Below are positions 29,272 through 38,086 of a stretch of DNA of 64,000 nt, one piece after another; the stretch's first letter is position 1; each line of letters begins with the position of its first letter. The stretch covers positions 372,001-436,000 of the forward strand of contig JBBEBR010000022.1 of NCBI GenBank assembly GCA_040882225.1, given 5' to 3'. Made by a program: the position numbers and the translations under genes. The notes beneath the pieces were generated by a model. The model searched no databases and was not told the origin of the DNA. It worked only from the letters and a program-made list of their open reading frames with translations. This DNA comes from Gracilimonas sp040882225. Lineage in GTDB: Bacteria; Bacteroidota; Rhodothermia; Balneolales; Balneolaceae.

Positions 29272-31158
29272 ATGCGTTTCCATCTGTCAATACTATTTTT
29301 ATTAAGTACACTTTGTGTTCATGCCCAAAGTAAAGTGGATACCGTTGCAACCGGGGAATTCACCATTGAAGCAACTCGTATTCAAATGCCTCTGTTTGAC
29401 CAGCCGGTTTATATTTCCAGAATTGATTCGGCACAAATCGCTCTTCAAAAAGGCTTAGACATTGGAGACTTGATCAGCCAGCAGTCGTTTATTTACATAA
29501 GGAATAACGGCCCGGGTGCAGCATCGGTAATATCGCAGCGTGGTTTAGGCGGCGAGCAGACCCGGGTTTTGTGGGAGGGAATGCCAATAAATCATCAAAT
29601 GCTTGGAGTAACAGATTTATCACTGCTTCCGGCAGCCACTTTTTCTGATGTTGAAATTTCTTCAGGTTCAGGAAGTTCCTTCTATGGAAGTGGCATCAGC
29701 GGCACGGTTTATCTGAAAAATAAAGCCCCCGTGGATCATCTTTCCCTGGGACAATCGGTTGGTTCTTTTGGGAATTTTATTACTAACGCATCAGCGGGTA
29801 TAAATTCGGGAGATTTCAGTTTTAGCCTGAAAGGATCATCTCAACAAAATGAGAATAATTTCAGGTATCGACATCCGATATCAGAGTTGGTTCAAAATCG
29901 AAATCGAGGAACTTTTCAAAACGATCAGTTAATTGGCGGGTTACACTGGAATAAGAAAAACATGTCAGCAAAAAGTTCAATTTGGTGGAACCGGGCAGAT
30001 CACGAAATCACCGAAAACATATTTTCCGGCCCGGGTTCTGCCACTCAATATGATGAATCTCTCCGGTGGCTGAATGCACTAAAAATCCTTACAGAAGATT
30101 TTATTTGGGAAGGAAAAGTATATCTCGCCAAAACCGATCTTGATTATTTCAATCCAAACACGGATATCGAAAGCCTTAGCGAAAGCAGAGAGGTGAATAC
30201 AGAAATTTCAGCAAACTATTTCCCGTCAGAGAATTTTAAGGTGACTGGAATTTTTTCTGGAGTTCATACCGAAGTAGAAACCAACAACTATTCCAATATT
30301 AAAGACCGGCAACAATTTAGTTTTGGATTGAATGCGGCTGTAATTCCAATTCAAAAACTGAAGCTTTATCCGGCTATTCGTTTTGATCAGTATTCAGATT
30401 TTGGAACGGCGGTAAGTCCATCCCTTGGAGCAAATTTTCAGATAATAAAAGATAACCTGGCATTAAGAGCATCAGTTTCACAAAATTTTCGGGCACCCAC
30501 CTTCAATGATTTATACTGGCCAGAAGGAGGAAATGAGGACTTAAATCCCGAAAAAGGATTTAAATCTGAAGCAGGTTTAATGCACGAGAAAAAAGGCGCG
30601 GTTTCATTTAGCCAACAACTGAGTGTGTTCTATATCTACCTTGATGAAGGAATTAAATGGCTTCCGAATAGCAGTGGGCGTTTTCAGGCGCAAAATATTC
30701 AGGAGATAACTTCGCGCGGATTGGAGTGGTCGGGAGAAATTTCAACCCGAATAAATGAATGGAAGCTCGCTGCCAAACAATCAATAGCTTACACGCGGGC
30801 GTTCATTTCTGAAAGGCGTTTTTCGGGTGATGATGCAGTCGGGAATCAGTTGCCATATGTTCCGGAAATCAAATATTCAGGTTCTCTACAGGCCGCATTC
30901 AAGAATTTTTCGGGAATGCTAACCGGCGTTTTTGTGGGCGAACGGTTTACCACTGAACAAGCAAATCCTCAGACAGCGGCGGCTTCCTATAAAGTTTTTG
31001 ACGTCTCCATCAATTACACTAAAACCATCAATAACACAGAGGTTTCAGTTATGGCAAAAGCGAATAATGTGTTCAATGAATCCTACAACATCGTTCGTTT
31101 TTATCCCATGCCGCTTCGAAATCTTCTCATCAATCTAACTTTAACTCAAAAATTCTAA
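29272..31158 (+). CDS. btuB: TonB-dependent receptor, BtuB-like vitamin B12 transporter
   Basis: A 628-residue outer-membrane receptor. Signal peptide residues 1-19 (ending CVHAQ); plug domain about 30-150 (with ISQRGLGGEQTRVLWEG and GSGSSFYGSGISGTVYL); beta-barrel to the C-terminal Phe (LTLTQKF). The length matches BtuB rather than the longer SusC type. The cobalamin riboswitch directly upstream gives the substrate with good confidence: corrinoids. The beta-propeller lipoprotein gene follows 9 bases after the stop. Energy comes from TonB-ExbBD, not encoded here. Confidence 0.9.
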   Translation: MRFHLSILFLLSTLCVHAQSKVDTVATGEFTIEATRIQMPLFDQPVYISRIDSAQIALQKGLDIGDLISQQSFIYIRNNGPGAASVISQRGLGGEQTRVLWEGMPINHQMLGVTDLSLLPAATFSDVEISSGSGSSFYGSGISGTVYLKNKAPVDHLSLGQSVGSFGNFITNASAGINSGDFSFSLKGSSQQNENNFRYRHPISELVQNRNRGTFQNDQLIGGLHWNKKNMSAKSSIWWNRADHEITENIFSGPGSATQYDESLRWLNALKILTEDFIWEGKVYLAKTDLDYFNPNTDIESLSESREVNTEISANYFPSENFKVTGIFSGVHTEVETNNYSNIKDRQQFSFGLNAAVIPIQKLKLYPAIRFDQYSDFGTAVSPSLGANFQIIKDNLALRASVSQNFRAPTFNDLYWPEGGNEDLNPEKGFKSEAGLMHEKKGAVSFSQQLSVFYIYLDEGIKWLPNSSGRFQAQNIQEITSRGLEWSGEISTRINEWKLAAKQSIAYTRAFISERRFSGDDAVGNQLPYVPEIKYSGSLQAAFKNFSGMLTGVFVGERFTTEQANPQTAAASYKVFDVSINYTKTINNTEVSVMAKANNVFNESYNIVRFYPMPLRNLLINLTLTQKF

Positions 31159-31167
31159 AGCTCTGCT

Positions 31168-32214
31168 ATGAAAACTAATTTATTTAAAATCTCGCTCGTT
31201 GCTCTTTTAATCTTTGCCGGTTGTAATACGAAATCAGAGCCAGATGAGGTAACTCTGGCGGGGATTTATGTTTTGAATGAAGGCAACTTTGGGCAGGCAA
31301 ATGCAAGTATCACATCTTATAATCCAGAGACTGGAGTTGTAACCCAAAATGTGTATGAATCTGTAAATGGAACTCCCATTGGTGATGCCCTGCAAAGCGC
31401 TGCTCTCATTGATGAAAAGCTGTATTTGGTGGTGAATAATTCTCATAAAATCGAAGTGGTTAACCCAGAAACTTTCACCAACATCGGCACCATAGAAATC
31501 GCCAATGGAGCAAGTCCCAGATACATTGCAAAAGCGGGAGAGCATAAAGCCTACGTAACCAATCTATATGCCAACGCAGTTTCTATTATAAATCTTGAAA
31601 GCCTGGAAGAAACCGGCAGCATAGAAGTTGGAGCAAATCCTGAGGGAATTGCAGTGGTGGGTACCAACGCTTTTGTGGCGAATAGCGGATTCGGAAATGG
31701 AAACACGGTAAGTATCATCAATACGGTTACGGATGAAGTGGAAAGTACGGTAACAGTTGGGGATAATCCGATTGGAGTTCAGGCTGATGCGTCAGGGAGA
31801 ATCTGGGTAGTTTGTGTTGGAGCCTACAACGATTTTTCTGACCCGGAAGACGACACGCCCGGTTTTATTTATGTCCTGAATGGGGAAACGGGATCCATAA
31901 TTGAACAAATCGAAGTTGGAGGGCATCCCGGCGATTTTGTATTGGATAGCGAACTTGGCAAAGGGTACCTCAGCAACGGAACTGTTTTCGAAATCAACAC
32001 GACCGCATTTGAAATCACAAACGAGAATTTTATCAGCCGTGAGTTCTACGCCTTGGGATTCTCCACACTGAATGATGAAGTTGTTCTATGGGGAGCTGAC
32101 GCTGGAAATTTCTCGCAAAGCGGAACCGCATTCAAATTCAATGAGACTGGAGCGAAAGTAGATAGCTTTTCAACCGGCATTATCCCCGGCCAGTTTTACT
32201 TTGATTTACAATAG
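31168..32214 (+). CDS. BtuG-like seven-bladed beta-propeller surface lipoprotein
   Basis: A 348-residue lipoprotein (signal sequence with Cys19 in LLIFAGC). The mature part is built of YncE-type propeller repeats: recurring hydrophobic-Val-Ile-Asn/Asp strands such as NAVSIINLESLEETG, GNTVSIINTVTDEVE and IYVLNGETGSIIEQ, each followed by VGANPEG/VGDNPIG/VGGHPGD turns. In Bacteroides, BtuG proteins of this architecture sit on BtuB and bind cobalamin very tightly. Position in a riboswitch-controlled operon 9 bases behind btuB supports the same role here. The BtuG assignment is inference from architecture and context. Confidence 0.75.
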   Translation: MKTNLFKISLVALLIFAGCNTKSEPDEVTLAGIYVLNEGNFGQANASITSYNPETGVVTQNVYESVNGTPIGDALQSAALIDEKLYLVVNNSHKIEVVNPETFTNIGTIEIANGASPRYIAKAGEHKAYVTNLYANAVSIINLESLEETGSIEVGANPEGIAVVGTNAFVANSGFGNGNTVSIINTVTDEVESTVTVGDNPIGVQADASGRIWVVCVGAYNDFSDPEDDTPGFIYVLNGETGSIIEQIEVGGHPGDFVLDSELGKGYLSNGTVFEINTTAFEITNENFISREFYALGFSTLNDEVVLWGADAGNFSQSGTAFKFNETGAKVDSFSTGIIPGQFYFDLQ

Positions 32215-32284
32215 AGCTTCTTGGGAATCATCTGCTATGCTTTTTGATGATTTTACTTATTCAAGTATTTAACTCTTTACTTAA

Positions 32285-32330
32285 ACTCTACAGCATTTAT
32301 GTATCAAAAATTATATAAATACTGTAGAGT
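32285..32330. repeat. 16-base inverted repeat with one mismatch
   Basis: ACTCTACAGCATTTAT (32285-32300) faces ATAAATACTGTAGAGT (32315-32330) with a 14-base loop; only the C opposite A fails to pair. There is no following T-run, so it is not a standard terminator. It lies 70 bases after the btuG-like gene and 48 bases before the first DnaA box. Confidence 0.6.
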
Positions 32331-32377
32331 ATTTATTACAAAAAATCCTTCATTAAATACTGCTATTGTTTTAAGAG

Positions 32378-32587
32378 TGTGGATAACTTCGAGTCCCTTT
32401 GACTGTGGAATTTAGAAACAATATTCACTTCAATAGCTTTAAAAGAGATAATAAATTGATTGGTTAAATACTGGCATTCAACTTGTGGAAATGGTGTATA
32501 ATAAAAAATTCATTATTTTACAGGAAAGTAATGAACGGTTAATTTTAAGAAGATCCGATGTGGATAACGTGCTGATATTGTGGAAAA
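32378..32587 (+). promoter_or_regulatory. Cluster of DnaA-box-like motifs
   Basis: TGTGGATAA, the exact complement of the DnaA box TTATCCACA, occurs at 32378-32386 and 32559-32567. TGTGGAAAA (32579-32587) differs by one base. Weaker relatives start at 32484 (TGTGGAAAT) and 32404 (TGTGGAATT). All five have the same orientation. The last lies 16 bases upstream of the candidate -35 of nrdJ. E. coli nrdAB is also controlled by DnaA boxes. Confidence 0.6.
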
Positions 32588-32603
32588 GTAATTGAATTTT
32601 TTC

Positions 32604-32632
32604 TTGCCGTGCATGTATCTCAAGTATATATT
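32604..32632 (+). promoter_or_regulatory. Candidate sigma70-like promoter of nrdJ
   Basis: TTGCCG (32604-32609) and TATATT (32627-32632) are separated by 17 bases and lie 95 bases upstream of the nrdJ start. Match to the -10 is 5/6 and to the -35 is 4/6. Confidence 0.4.
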
Positions 32633-32727
32633 AGTTCGTACTTCTTTAGGAGAAAACGCTGCTGGTTTTTGGAAAAATACAAGCTCTTCGACGAAGGTAA
32701 ACATCAATTCAAAAGGAAGTACAAAGC

Positions 32728-35700
32728 ATGAAATTTACTCGCTTCTATACTAAGGCTGACTGGAAAACCCCATATGGAGATACAAAGTTTGTATCCCGAA
32801 CTTCAGAAATAAAAAACCCCGATGGCTCCCAGGTATTTCACATGGAAAATGTGACGGTACCCGAAAGCTGGTCTCAAGTTGCCACGGATGTTATCGCTCA
32901 AAAATATTTCCGAAAAGCGGGAGTTCCTGTTAAGCTTAAAAAAGTAGCGGAAAAAGATGTACCAAAATGGCTTCAGAAATCTGATGCCGATTCTAAAGCT
33001 TTGAAAGAATTGAGTGAAGAGGAGCGGTTTACACATGAGATCGACAGCCGTCAGGTTTTCCAGCGCTTGGCCGGATGTTGGACTTACTGGGGATGGGAGC
33101 ACGACTATTTTGATTCCGAGAAAGACGCCAAAGTATTTTATGAAGAACTTTGCTACATGCTGGCAAATCAGATGGCGGCACCAAACAGCCCACAGTGGTT
33201 TAATACCGGATTAAATTGGGCATACGGAATTAACGGGCCTTCACAAGGCCATTATTATGTGGACGCCAACACAGGTAAACTTACCCGCTCGAAAGATTCT
33301 TATACACACCCACAGCCGCATGCTTGTTTCATCCAAAGTGTAGATGACGATTTGGTGAATGAAGGCGGAATCATGGATCTTTGGGTTCGTGAAGCGCGAT
33401 TATTCAAATACGGATCAGGCACAGGAAGTAACTTCTCCAATATCCGCGGAGCTAATGAAGGACTGAGTGGCGGTGGAAAAAGTTCAGGTTTAATGAGCTT
33501 TCTGAAGATCGGAGACCGGGCTGCCGGCGCAATTAAATCTGGTGGAACCACCCGGCGCGCTGCAAAAATGGTAACCCTAGATCTTGACCATCCCGATATC
33601 GAAGAATACATCAACTGGAAAGTTCGGGAAGAACAAAAAGTAGCGGCCTTGGTTGCGGGGTCAAAATCGTTGAATAAGCACCTGAAGAATATTATCAAGC
33701 TCTGCCACCGTCCGGTTGAAATTGAAGGACGTACTTTTAACGGCGCGATGAGCCGCGATCCCCTCAAAAATAAAGAGCTGGCAAATGCTATCCGCCAAGC
33801 GAAAAGAGAACAAGTTCCTTTAAATTATATCGAGCGTGTAATTCAGCTTGCTGCACAGGGATTCACCGATCTTGAATTTGATACCTACGATACCGACTGG
33901 AATTCAGAGGCTTATGCAACCGTAAGCGGGCAGAATTCCAACAACTCCGTTCGCGTTCCCAACTCATTTATGAAGGCGGTTCAGGAAGACAAAGACTGGA
34001 AGCTTTACGGCCGAATTGAATTGAAAAGTGCTGCCGAAGAAGGCCGGGAGCCAAAACCGCATGAAACCATGAAGGCCAATGATCTTTGGGATGATATCGC
34101 CTATGCTGCATGGTCATGCGCCGATCCCGGAACACAATATCACGATACCATAAACGAATGGCATACCTGTCCCGAAGACGGAGCAATTCGCGCAAGTAAT
34201 CCATGTTCAGAATATATGTTCCTGGATAACACGGCCTGTAATTTAGCTTCGCTGAATTTGATGAAATTCTTCAAAGGAGATGAGTACAAAGATTTTGATA
34301 TCGAATCTCTGGAATATGCCTCCAGAATCTGGACGGTTGTTCTCGAAATTTCCGTGCTAATGGCACAATTTCCTTCTAAAGAAATAGCCGAACTCTCCTA
34401 TAAGTTCAGAACACTGGGACTTGGTTATGCCAATATTGGTGCCGCTTTAATGGTTCAGGGAATTCCCTATGACAGCGACGAAGGAATTGCCACAGCGGGA
34501 GCCTTAACGGCTACCATGCACATGTCATCTTATGCGGCAAGCGCCGAGATGGCTGGCGAATTAGGCACTTTTGAAGGTTACGACCGCAATAAAAAGCACA
34601 TGCTGCGTGTGATGCGGAATCATAAACGAGCAGCATATAATGCAGATCCAAAAGAGTATGAAGGTTTAACAATTAAGCCAATGGGAATCGATGCATCTAT
34701 TTGCCCCGATTATCTCGTTAAAGCCGCCCGAAATGCATCGGACAGAGCGGTTGAACTTGGTGAAAAGCATGGCTACCGAAATGCGCAAGTAACAGTTCTC
34801 GCGCCAACCGGAACTATTGGCTTGGTGATGGATTGCGATACTACCGGTGTGGAACCTGATTTCGCTTTGGTAAAATTCAAGAAACTTGCTGGTGGTGGTT
34901 ATTTTAAAATTATCAATCAAAGCGTACCAAAAGCATTGAAGAATCTCGGTTATTCCGCTAAGGAATCCGATGAGATTATCAATTATGCAAAAGGCGCAGG
35001 TTCTTTGAAAGGATGTCCTCACATCAATGAAGAAAGCCTCAAGGAAAAAGGTTTTACTGATGCTAAATTGCAAGCTGTTGAAGAAGCACTTCCCGGAAGT
35101 TTCGACATCAAATTCGCTTTTAACCAATGGACCCTCGGAGAAGATTTCTGCAAAGATGTGCTTGAAATTACCGACGAACAGCTTTCAGATATGAGTTTCG
35201 ATATGCTTCGTCATCTTGGTTTCAACAGAGAAGAAATTCAGGAAGCCAACGATTATGTATGTGGAACCATGACGGTTGAAGGCGCACCTCATCTTAAAGA
35301 AGAGCATTACGCAGTGTTCGATTGTGCCAACCGTTGCGGAAGAATTGGAACACGTTTCATTTCAGCCCGTGGCCATATTCGTATGATGGCAGCCGCCCAG
35401 CCTTTCTTGTCTGGAGCGATTTCCAAGACAATTAACCTGCCAAACGAGGCAACCATCGAAGACATGAAAGATGCTTATATGCTTTCATGGGAAATGATGT
35501 TGAAAGCCAACGCATTGTATCGCGATGGTTCTAAACTAAGCCAGCCTTTGAACAGCATGGCAGATGTTCTTGAAGAACTTGACGAGGAAGAAGAAGCAGT
35601 AGACGCCGCAACCACACAGGCCCAGGATAAAGTGGTTGAAGTTGCTGAGAAAATCATTCACAAATACCTTGCACGCCGCCAGCGTCTTCCATTCCGAAGA

Positions 35701-36354
35701 GAAGGATATACGCAAAAAGTGAAAATTGGCGGACAAAGTGTGTATCTGAGAACAGGAGAATACGAAAACGGACAGCTTGGCGAAATCTTTATTGATATGC
35801 ATCGCGAAGGCGCCGCTTTCCGAAGCCTGCTTAACTGTTTTGCGATTTCAATATCCCTTGGACTACAACATGGCGTTCCACTGGAAGAATTTGTAGATGC
35901 TTTTGTGTTCACCAAATTTGATCCGAGCGGAATGGTGAGTGGAAATCCACATGTGAAAATGAGTACTTCCGTTATTGATTATATTTTCCGTGAACTCGCC
36001 GTTACATATCTGGGAAGAGAAGATCTTGCCCATGTTCCGGCTGAAGAAATTATGAAGAGAGACTTACGGCCTGCCGGTGAACCAGCACCTCTTACAACAG
36101 GAACGAAAGCGGCAAGCGTGGTATCGGAGCCAGAGCCTAAGCCTGCCCCCGTTGATGTGACTTCTGACACTTCAGAAACTGCAAAAGCTTCTGCGGCATC
36201 ATCATCTTCAGCGAGTTATGAAAGTGATTATGATAAAGCAAAACAAATGGGCTATACCGGCGAAGCTTGTCCAGAATGTGGAAGCATGACCATGGTGCGA
36301 AATGGAACCTGTATGAAATGTATTACTTGCGGATCTACTACGGGTTGTAGTTAG
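32728..36354 (+). CDS. nrdJ: Class II (adenosylcobalamin-dependent) ribonucleoside-diphosphate reductase
   Basis: A 1208-residue enzyme that makes deoxyribonucleotides for DNA synthesis, using adenosylcobalamin to start the radical reaction. Seen: Cys200 in PHACFIQSVDDD, SGTGSNFSNIRG (about 230), active-site NPCSEYMFLDN (Asn491, Cys493, Glu495) with Cys504 in TACNLASLNL, and the phosphate loop APTGTIGLVMD (about 691). The C-terminal tail has a Ser/Ala linker then CPECGSM and CMKCITC (about 1180-1206), the redox/zinc-like tail of this family. Length is normal for the large class II form. Upstream are DnaA-box motifs, and the neighbouring operon imports its cofactor. Confidence 0.96.
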   Translation: MKFTRFYTKADWKTPYGDTKFVSRTSEIKNPDGSQVFHMENVTVPESWSQVATDVIAQKYFRKAGVPVKLKKVAEKDVPKWLQKSDADSKALKELSEEERFTHEIDSRQVFQRLAGCWTYWGWEHDYFDSEKDAKVFYEELCYMLANQMAAPNSPQWFNTGLNWAYGINGPSQGHYYVDANTGKLTRSKDSYTHPQPHACFIQSVDDDLVNEGGIMDLWVREARLFKYGSGTGSNFSNIRGANEGLSGGGKSSGLMSFLKIGDRAAGAIKSGGTTRRAAKMVTLDLDHPDIEEYINWKVREEQKVAALVAGSKSLNKHLKNIIKLCHRPVEIEGRTFNGAMSRDPLKNKELANAIRQAKREQVPLNYIERVIQLAAQGFTDLEFDTYDTDWNSEAYATVSGQNSNNSVRVPNSFMKAVQEDKDWKLYGRIELKSAAEEGREPKPHETMKANDLWDDIAYAAWSCADPGTQYHDTINEWHTCPEDGAIRASNPCSEYMFLDNTACNLASLNLMKFFKGDEYKDFDIESLEYASRIWTVVLEISVLMAQFPSKEIAELSYKFRTLGLGYANIGAALMVQGIPYDSDEGIATAGALTATMHMSSYAASAEMAGELGTFEGYDRNKKHMLRVMRNHKRAAYNADPKEYEGLTIKPMGIDASICPDYLVKAARNASDRAVELGEKHGYRNAQVTVLAPTGTIGLVMDCDTTGVEPDFALVKFKKLAGGGYFKIINQSVPKALKNLGYSAKESDEIINYAKGAGSLKGCPHINEESLKEKGFTDAKLQAVEEALPGSFDIKFAFNQWTLGEDFCKDVLEITDEQLSDMSFDMLRHLGFNREEIQEANDYVCGTMTVEGAPHLKEEHYAVFDCANRCGRIGTRFISARGHIRMMAAAQPFLSGAISKTINLPNEATIEDMKDAYMLSWEMMLKANALYRDGSKLSQPLNSMADVLEELDEEEEAVDAATTQAQDKVVEVAEKIIHKYLARRQRLPFRREGYTQKVKIGGQSVYLRTGEYENGQLGEIFIDMHREGAAFRSLLNCFAISISLGLQHGVPLEEFVDAFVFTKFDPSGMVSGNPHVKMSTSVIDYIFRELAVTYLGREDLAHVPAEEIMKRDLRPAGEPAPLTTGTKAASVVSEPEPKPAPVDVTSDTSETAKASAASSSSASYESDYDKAKQMGYTGEACPECGSMTMVRNGTCMKCITCGSTTGCS

Positions 36355-36592
36355 TTATTTGTTTAGTTGTTAATTGGAAACCCACCAATAACAAATTCTC
36401 AATTTTGGATGATGATTTGGATTTTCAGGTGCCAGAATTCAGGGAATCCTCTCTCTCCTTGAGGAGAGGGATCGAGGGAGAGGTGATTTTGAAGGCAAAG
36501 AGTTGGAAATTAAAAATTGGGTTTTGCCTCAGGATTTTGAAATCATGGGAATCACGAAATCCTGAGAATCATGGTTCAGCTCTTCGGGTTTT
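36355..36592. repeat. Intergenic palindromic repeats after nrdJ
   Basis: Two structures: CTCTCC (36453-36458) with GGAGAG (36463-36468), followed by GGGAGAGG (36476-36483) that could pair with the same arm, and CTCAGGATTT (36528-36537) with AAATCCTGAG (36558-36567). Both resemble abundant intergenic repeats I recall from Bacteroidota genomes. The second may help terminate transcription from either side. No gene is seen. Confidence 0.45.
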
Positions 36593-37117
36593 TTAACGAT
36601 CCGGAATTTCAACAGTACTTAATACCTGAACATCAAGGTTTTCTAATTTGGGGATAATAGTCACATCACCAGTAGTTTCCAGTATAATTGCGTCTATATC
36701 TTCCAGACTATCTATACCTTTTTCCCTGGCACTCTGATGGATTTCCTCGATGGTAATTCTTTCTCTTTTCAAAATTTTCTCAAATACATCCCCTTTATAT
36801 AGTAATAAGGTAGGCTGACTGGTAACCAGTCTTTTAACCTTTTTAAACCGAACAGAGAGCCAGGTGATGCTAAGTTGCAAAAAAATTAGAAGAGCAAATA
36901 CCAAAATCCCATCGATAAGTGGCACACTCTTATTAAGAGCTACTGTTGCCAATGAAGAACCGAAAGCTACTGTTACTACAAAATCGAAAGCGTTCATTTT
37001 AGACAAGGTTCGTTTACCCGATGAGCGAAGTAAAAGAATGATGCTGATATAGGCTAAAATAGTTATGAAAAAAGTTCTTCCTAAACTGGACCAACTTTCA
37101 AAAAATATGTTTTCCAT
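36593..37117 (-). CDS. DUF421 (YetF-like) membrane protein
   Basis: A 174-residue protein from ATG 37117 (MENIFFESW); upstream in-frame codons to 37201 are unlikely to be translated because the family starts here. Three hydrophobic helices cover about residues 12-30, 37-56 and 60-80, followed by a soluble domain with GDVFEKILKRERITIEEI and LETTGDVTIIPK, typical of DUF421/YetF. Function is unknown; Bacillus relatives are linked to spore or envelope properties. Its first seven codons and its promoter region are part of the left 333-bp direct repeat. Confidence 0.85.
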   Translation of the reverse strand: MENIFFESWSSLGRTFFITILAYISIILLLRSSGKRTLSKMNAFDFVVTVAFGSSLATVALNKSVPLIDGILVFALLIFLQLSITWLSVRFKKVKRLVTSQPTLLLYKGDVFEKILKRERITIEEIHQSAREKGIDSLEDIDAIILETTGDVTIIPKLENLDVQVLSTVEIPDR

Positions 37118-37429
37118 TTTGTTGTGATAAATGCTACAGATTCTCTCTCTGTTATAGCAACATATAAATTCAATTTGGCATTCTGTAAGAAAAACTGGCA
37201 TTATCTTTGAGCATTAAATCAAAAAACGACATCATGAAATTTCCCAATCCTTTTTTTCGGTGGCGTCCGCATCCCTGGCATGGGCTGGAAGTTGGTACTA
37301 ACCAGCCTAAAGTTGTGAACGCTTTTATCGAACTAACCCCTTTTGATACCATCAAATATGAAGTAGACAAGAAAACCGGATATATGCGTGTAGACCGCCC
37401 GCAACGGAGCTCCTCTCTGCCGCCATCAC
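37097..37429. repeat. Left copy of 333-bp direct repeat
   Basis: This segment matches 42236-42568 without gaps, with about 18 mismatches by hand alignment (about 95% identity). It spans the first seven codons of the DUF421 gene (minus), the divergent promoter region and the first 65 codons of inorganic pyrophosphatase (plus). Homology ends abruptly at both edges. Confidence 0.9.
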
Positions 37430-37437
37430 CCTCATAA
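37234..37437 (+). pseudogene. ppa: Truncated 5' copy of inorganic pyrophosphatase gene
   Basis: 67 codons beginning MKFPNPFFRWRPHPWHGLEV; the first 65 are identical in protein sequence to those of the copy at 42373. After the repeat edge at 37429 the frame hits a TAA within three codons. It lacks all the metal-binding aspartates (GDGDPLD region), so it cannot be an active enzyme. It is a by-product of the insertion, with an intact promoter region that could now drive the inserted genes. Confidence 0.88.
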
Positions 37438-37471
37438 ATCATGAATACTTTATTAATAGCAGGATTTTTCG

Positions 37472-38038
37472 GTGACTACGACACCCTGTTTTAAATTATT
37501 TAAGTTTTTATGTAACAAATACTCTTTCAGATGCTCTTGTTACATCTCATCTGAAAATAATATTACTGGCTCTAATCCAATGACTAATACCGAAGAATTA
37601 AAGCTTTTTTCTTCAGCTACCAGTAGTACAGACCCAAGTTCTGGAGAATTTACTTTACAGACAAGTTCGTCAAGTACGGAAGTTGATTTGGAAGCCGATA
37701 ATGCATCTACCACAAAACAGTTAACGTTTGATGCCGTCACTACAAATCAAATGGATGTAACAGGCAATCTGCAGATAACCACAGCTTCGGAAAGCACTAC
37801 TGAAAATATGCAGAAAGTAAACCCTATATATCGGGCTTATCAGAATACTCCACAAGCGATTTCTTATAATGGCTATTCAACGATTAATTATACAATGAAT
37901 GGTACATCCTATTCTAGTTCGATAACTACCGGACAGCGAAACATGCTGAGTGATCTACAGCAAAAATTAGACGATGCTCATACCTATGGCAGTGGGCCAT
38001 CCGATCCATGTTATAAGCAGACAGATATCAGCACCTAA
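37472..38038 (+). CDS. Ser/Thr-rich protein of unknown function
   Basis: I do not recognise this protein. The frame is open from GTG 37472 for 188 residues, but the true start is unsure: ATG 37580 (MTNTEELKL) would give about 152 residues. About residues 47-110 are rich in Ser and Thr; the C-terminal third looks ordered, with NPIYRAYQNTPQAISYNGYS and a short helix GQRNMLSDLQQKLDDAH. The gene begins 42 bases after the left repeat edge, so its 5' end may have been lost on integration. The frame resumes after its TAA and runs straight into the next gene (38072-38401). Confidence 0.5.
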   Translation: MTTTPCFKLFKFLCNKYSFRCSCYISSENNITGSNPMTNTEELKLFSSATSSTDPSSGEFTLQTSSSSTEVDLEADNASTTKQLTFDAVTTNQMDVTGNLQITTASESTTENMQKVNPIYRAYQNTPQAISYNGYSTINYTMNGTSYSSSITTGQRNMLSDLQQKLDDAHTYGSGPSDPCYKQTDIST

Positions 38039-38086
38039 AATTGTCTTAAAACTGCAAATTCTGAAGAGAATTTGGATCTTGAGCTT

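Larger units (their letters stand above)
32215..32727. other. Regulatory intergenic region upstream of nrdJ
   Basis: 513 bases without a gene. It contains a long inverted repeat (32285-32330), five plus-strand motifs beginning TGTGGA, two of them perfect DnaA boxes, and a sigma70-like promoter (32604-32632). I found no palindrome resembling an NrdR box. Confidence 0.65.

Noticed and set aside
32378..32587. Chromosome replication origin
   Set aside because: DnaA-box-like motifs are present, but there is no dnaA, dnaN or parAB gene nearby and no clear unwinding element; regulation of nrdJ fits better.
36593..37201. Longer N-terminus of the DUF421 protein from 37201
   Set aside because: The added 28 residues are Cys-rich and unlike the family; the ATG at 37117 gives the normal start.
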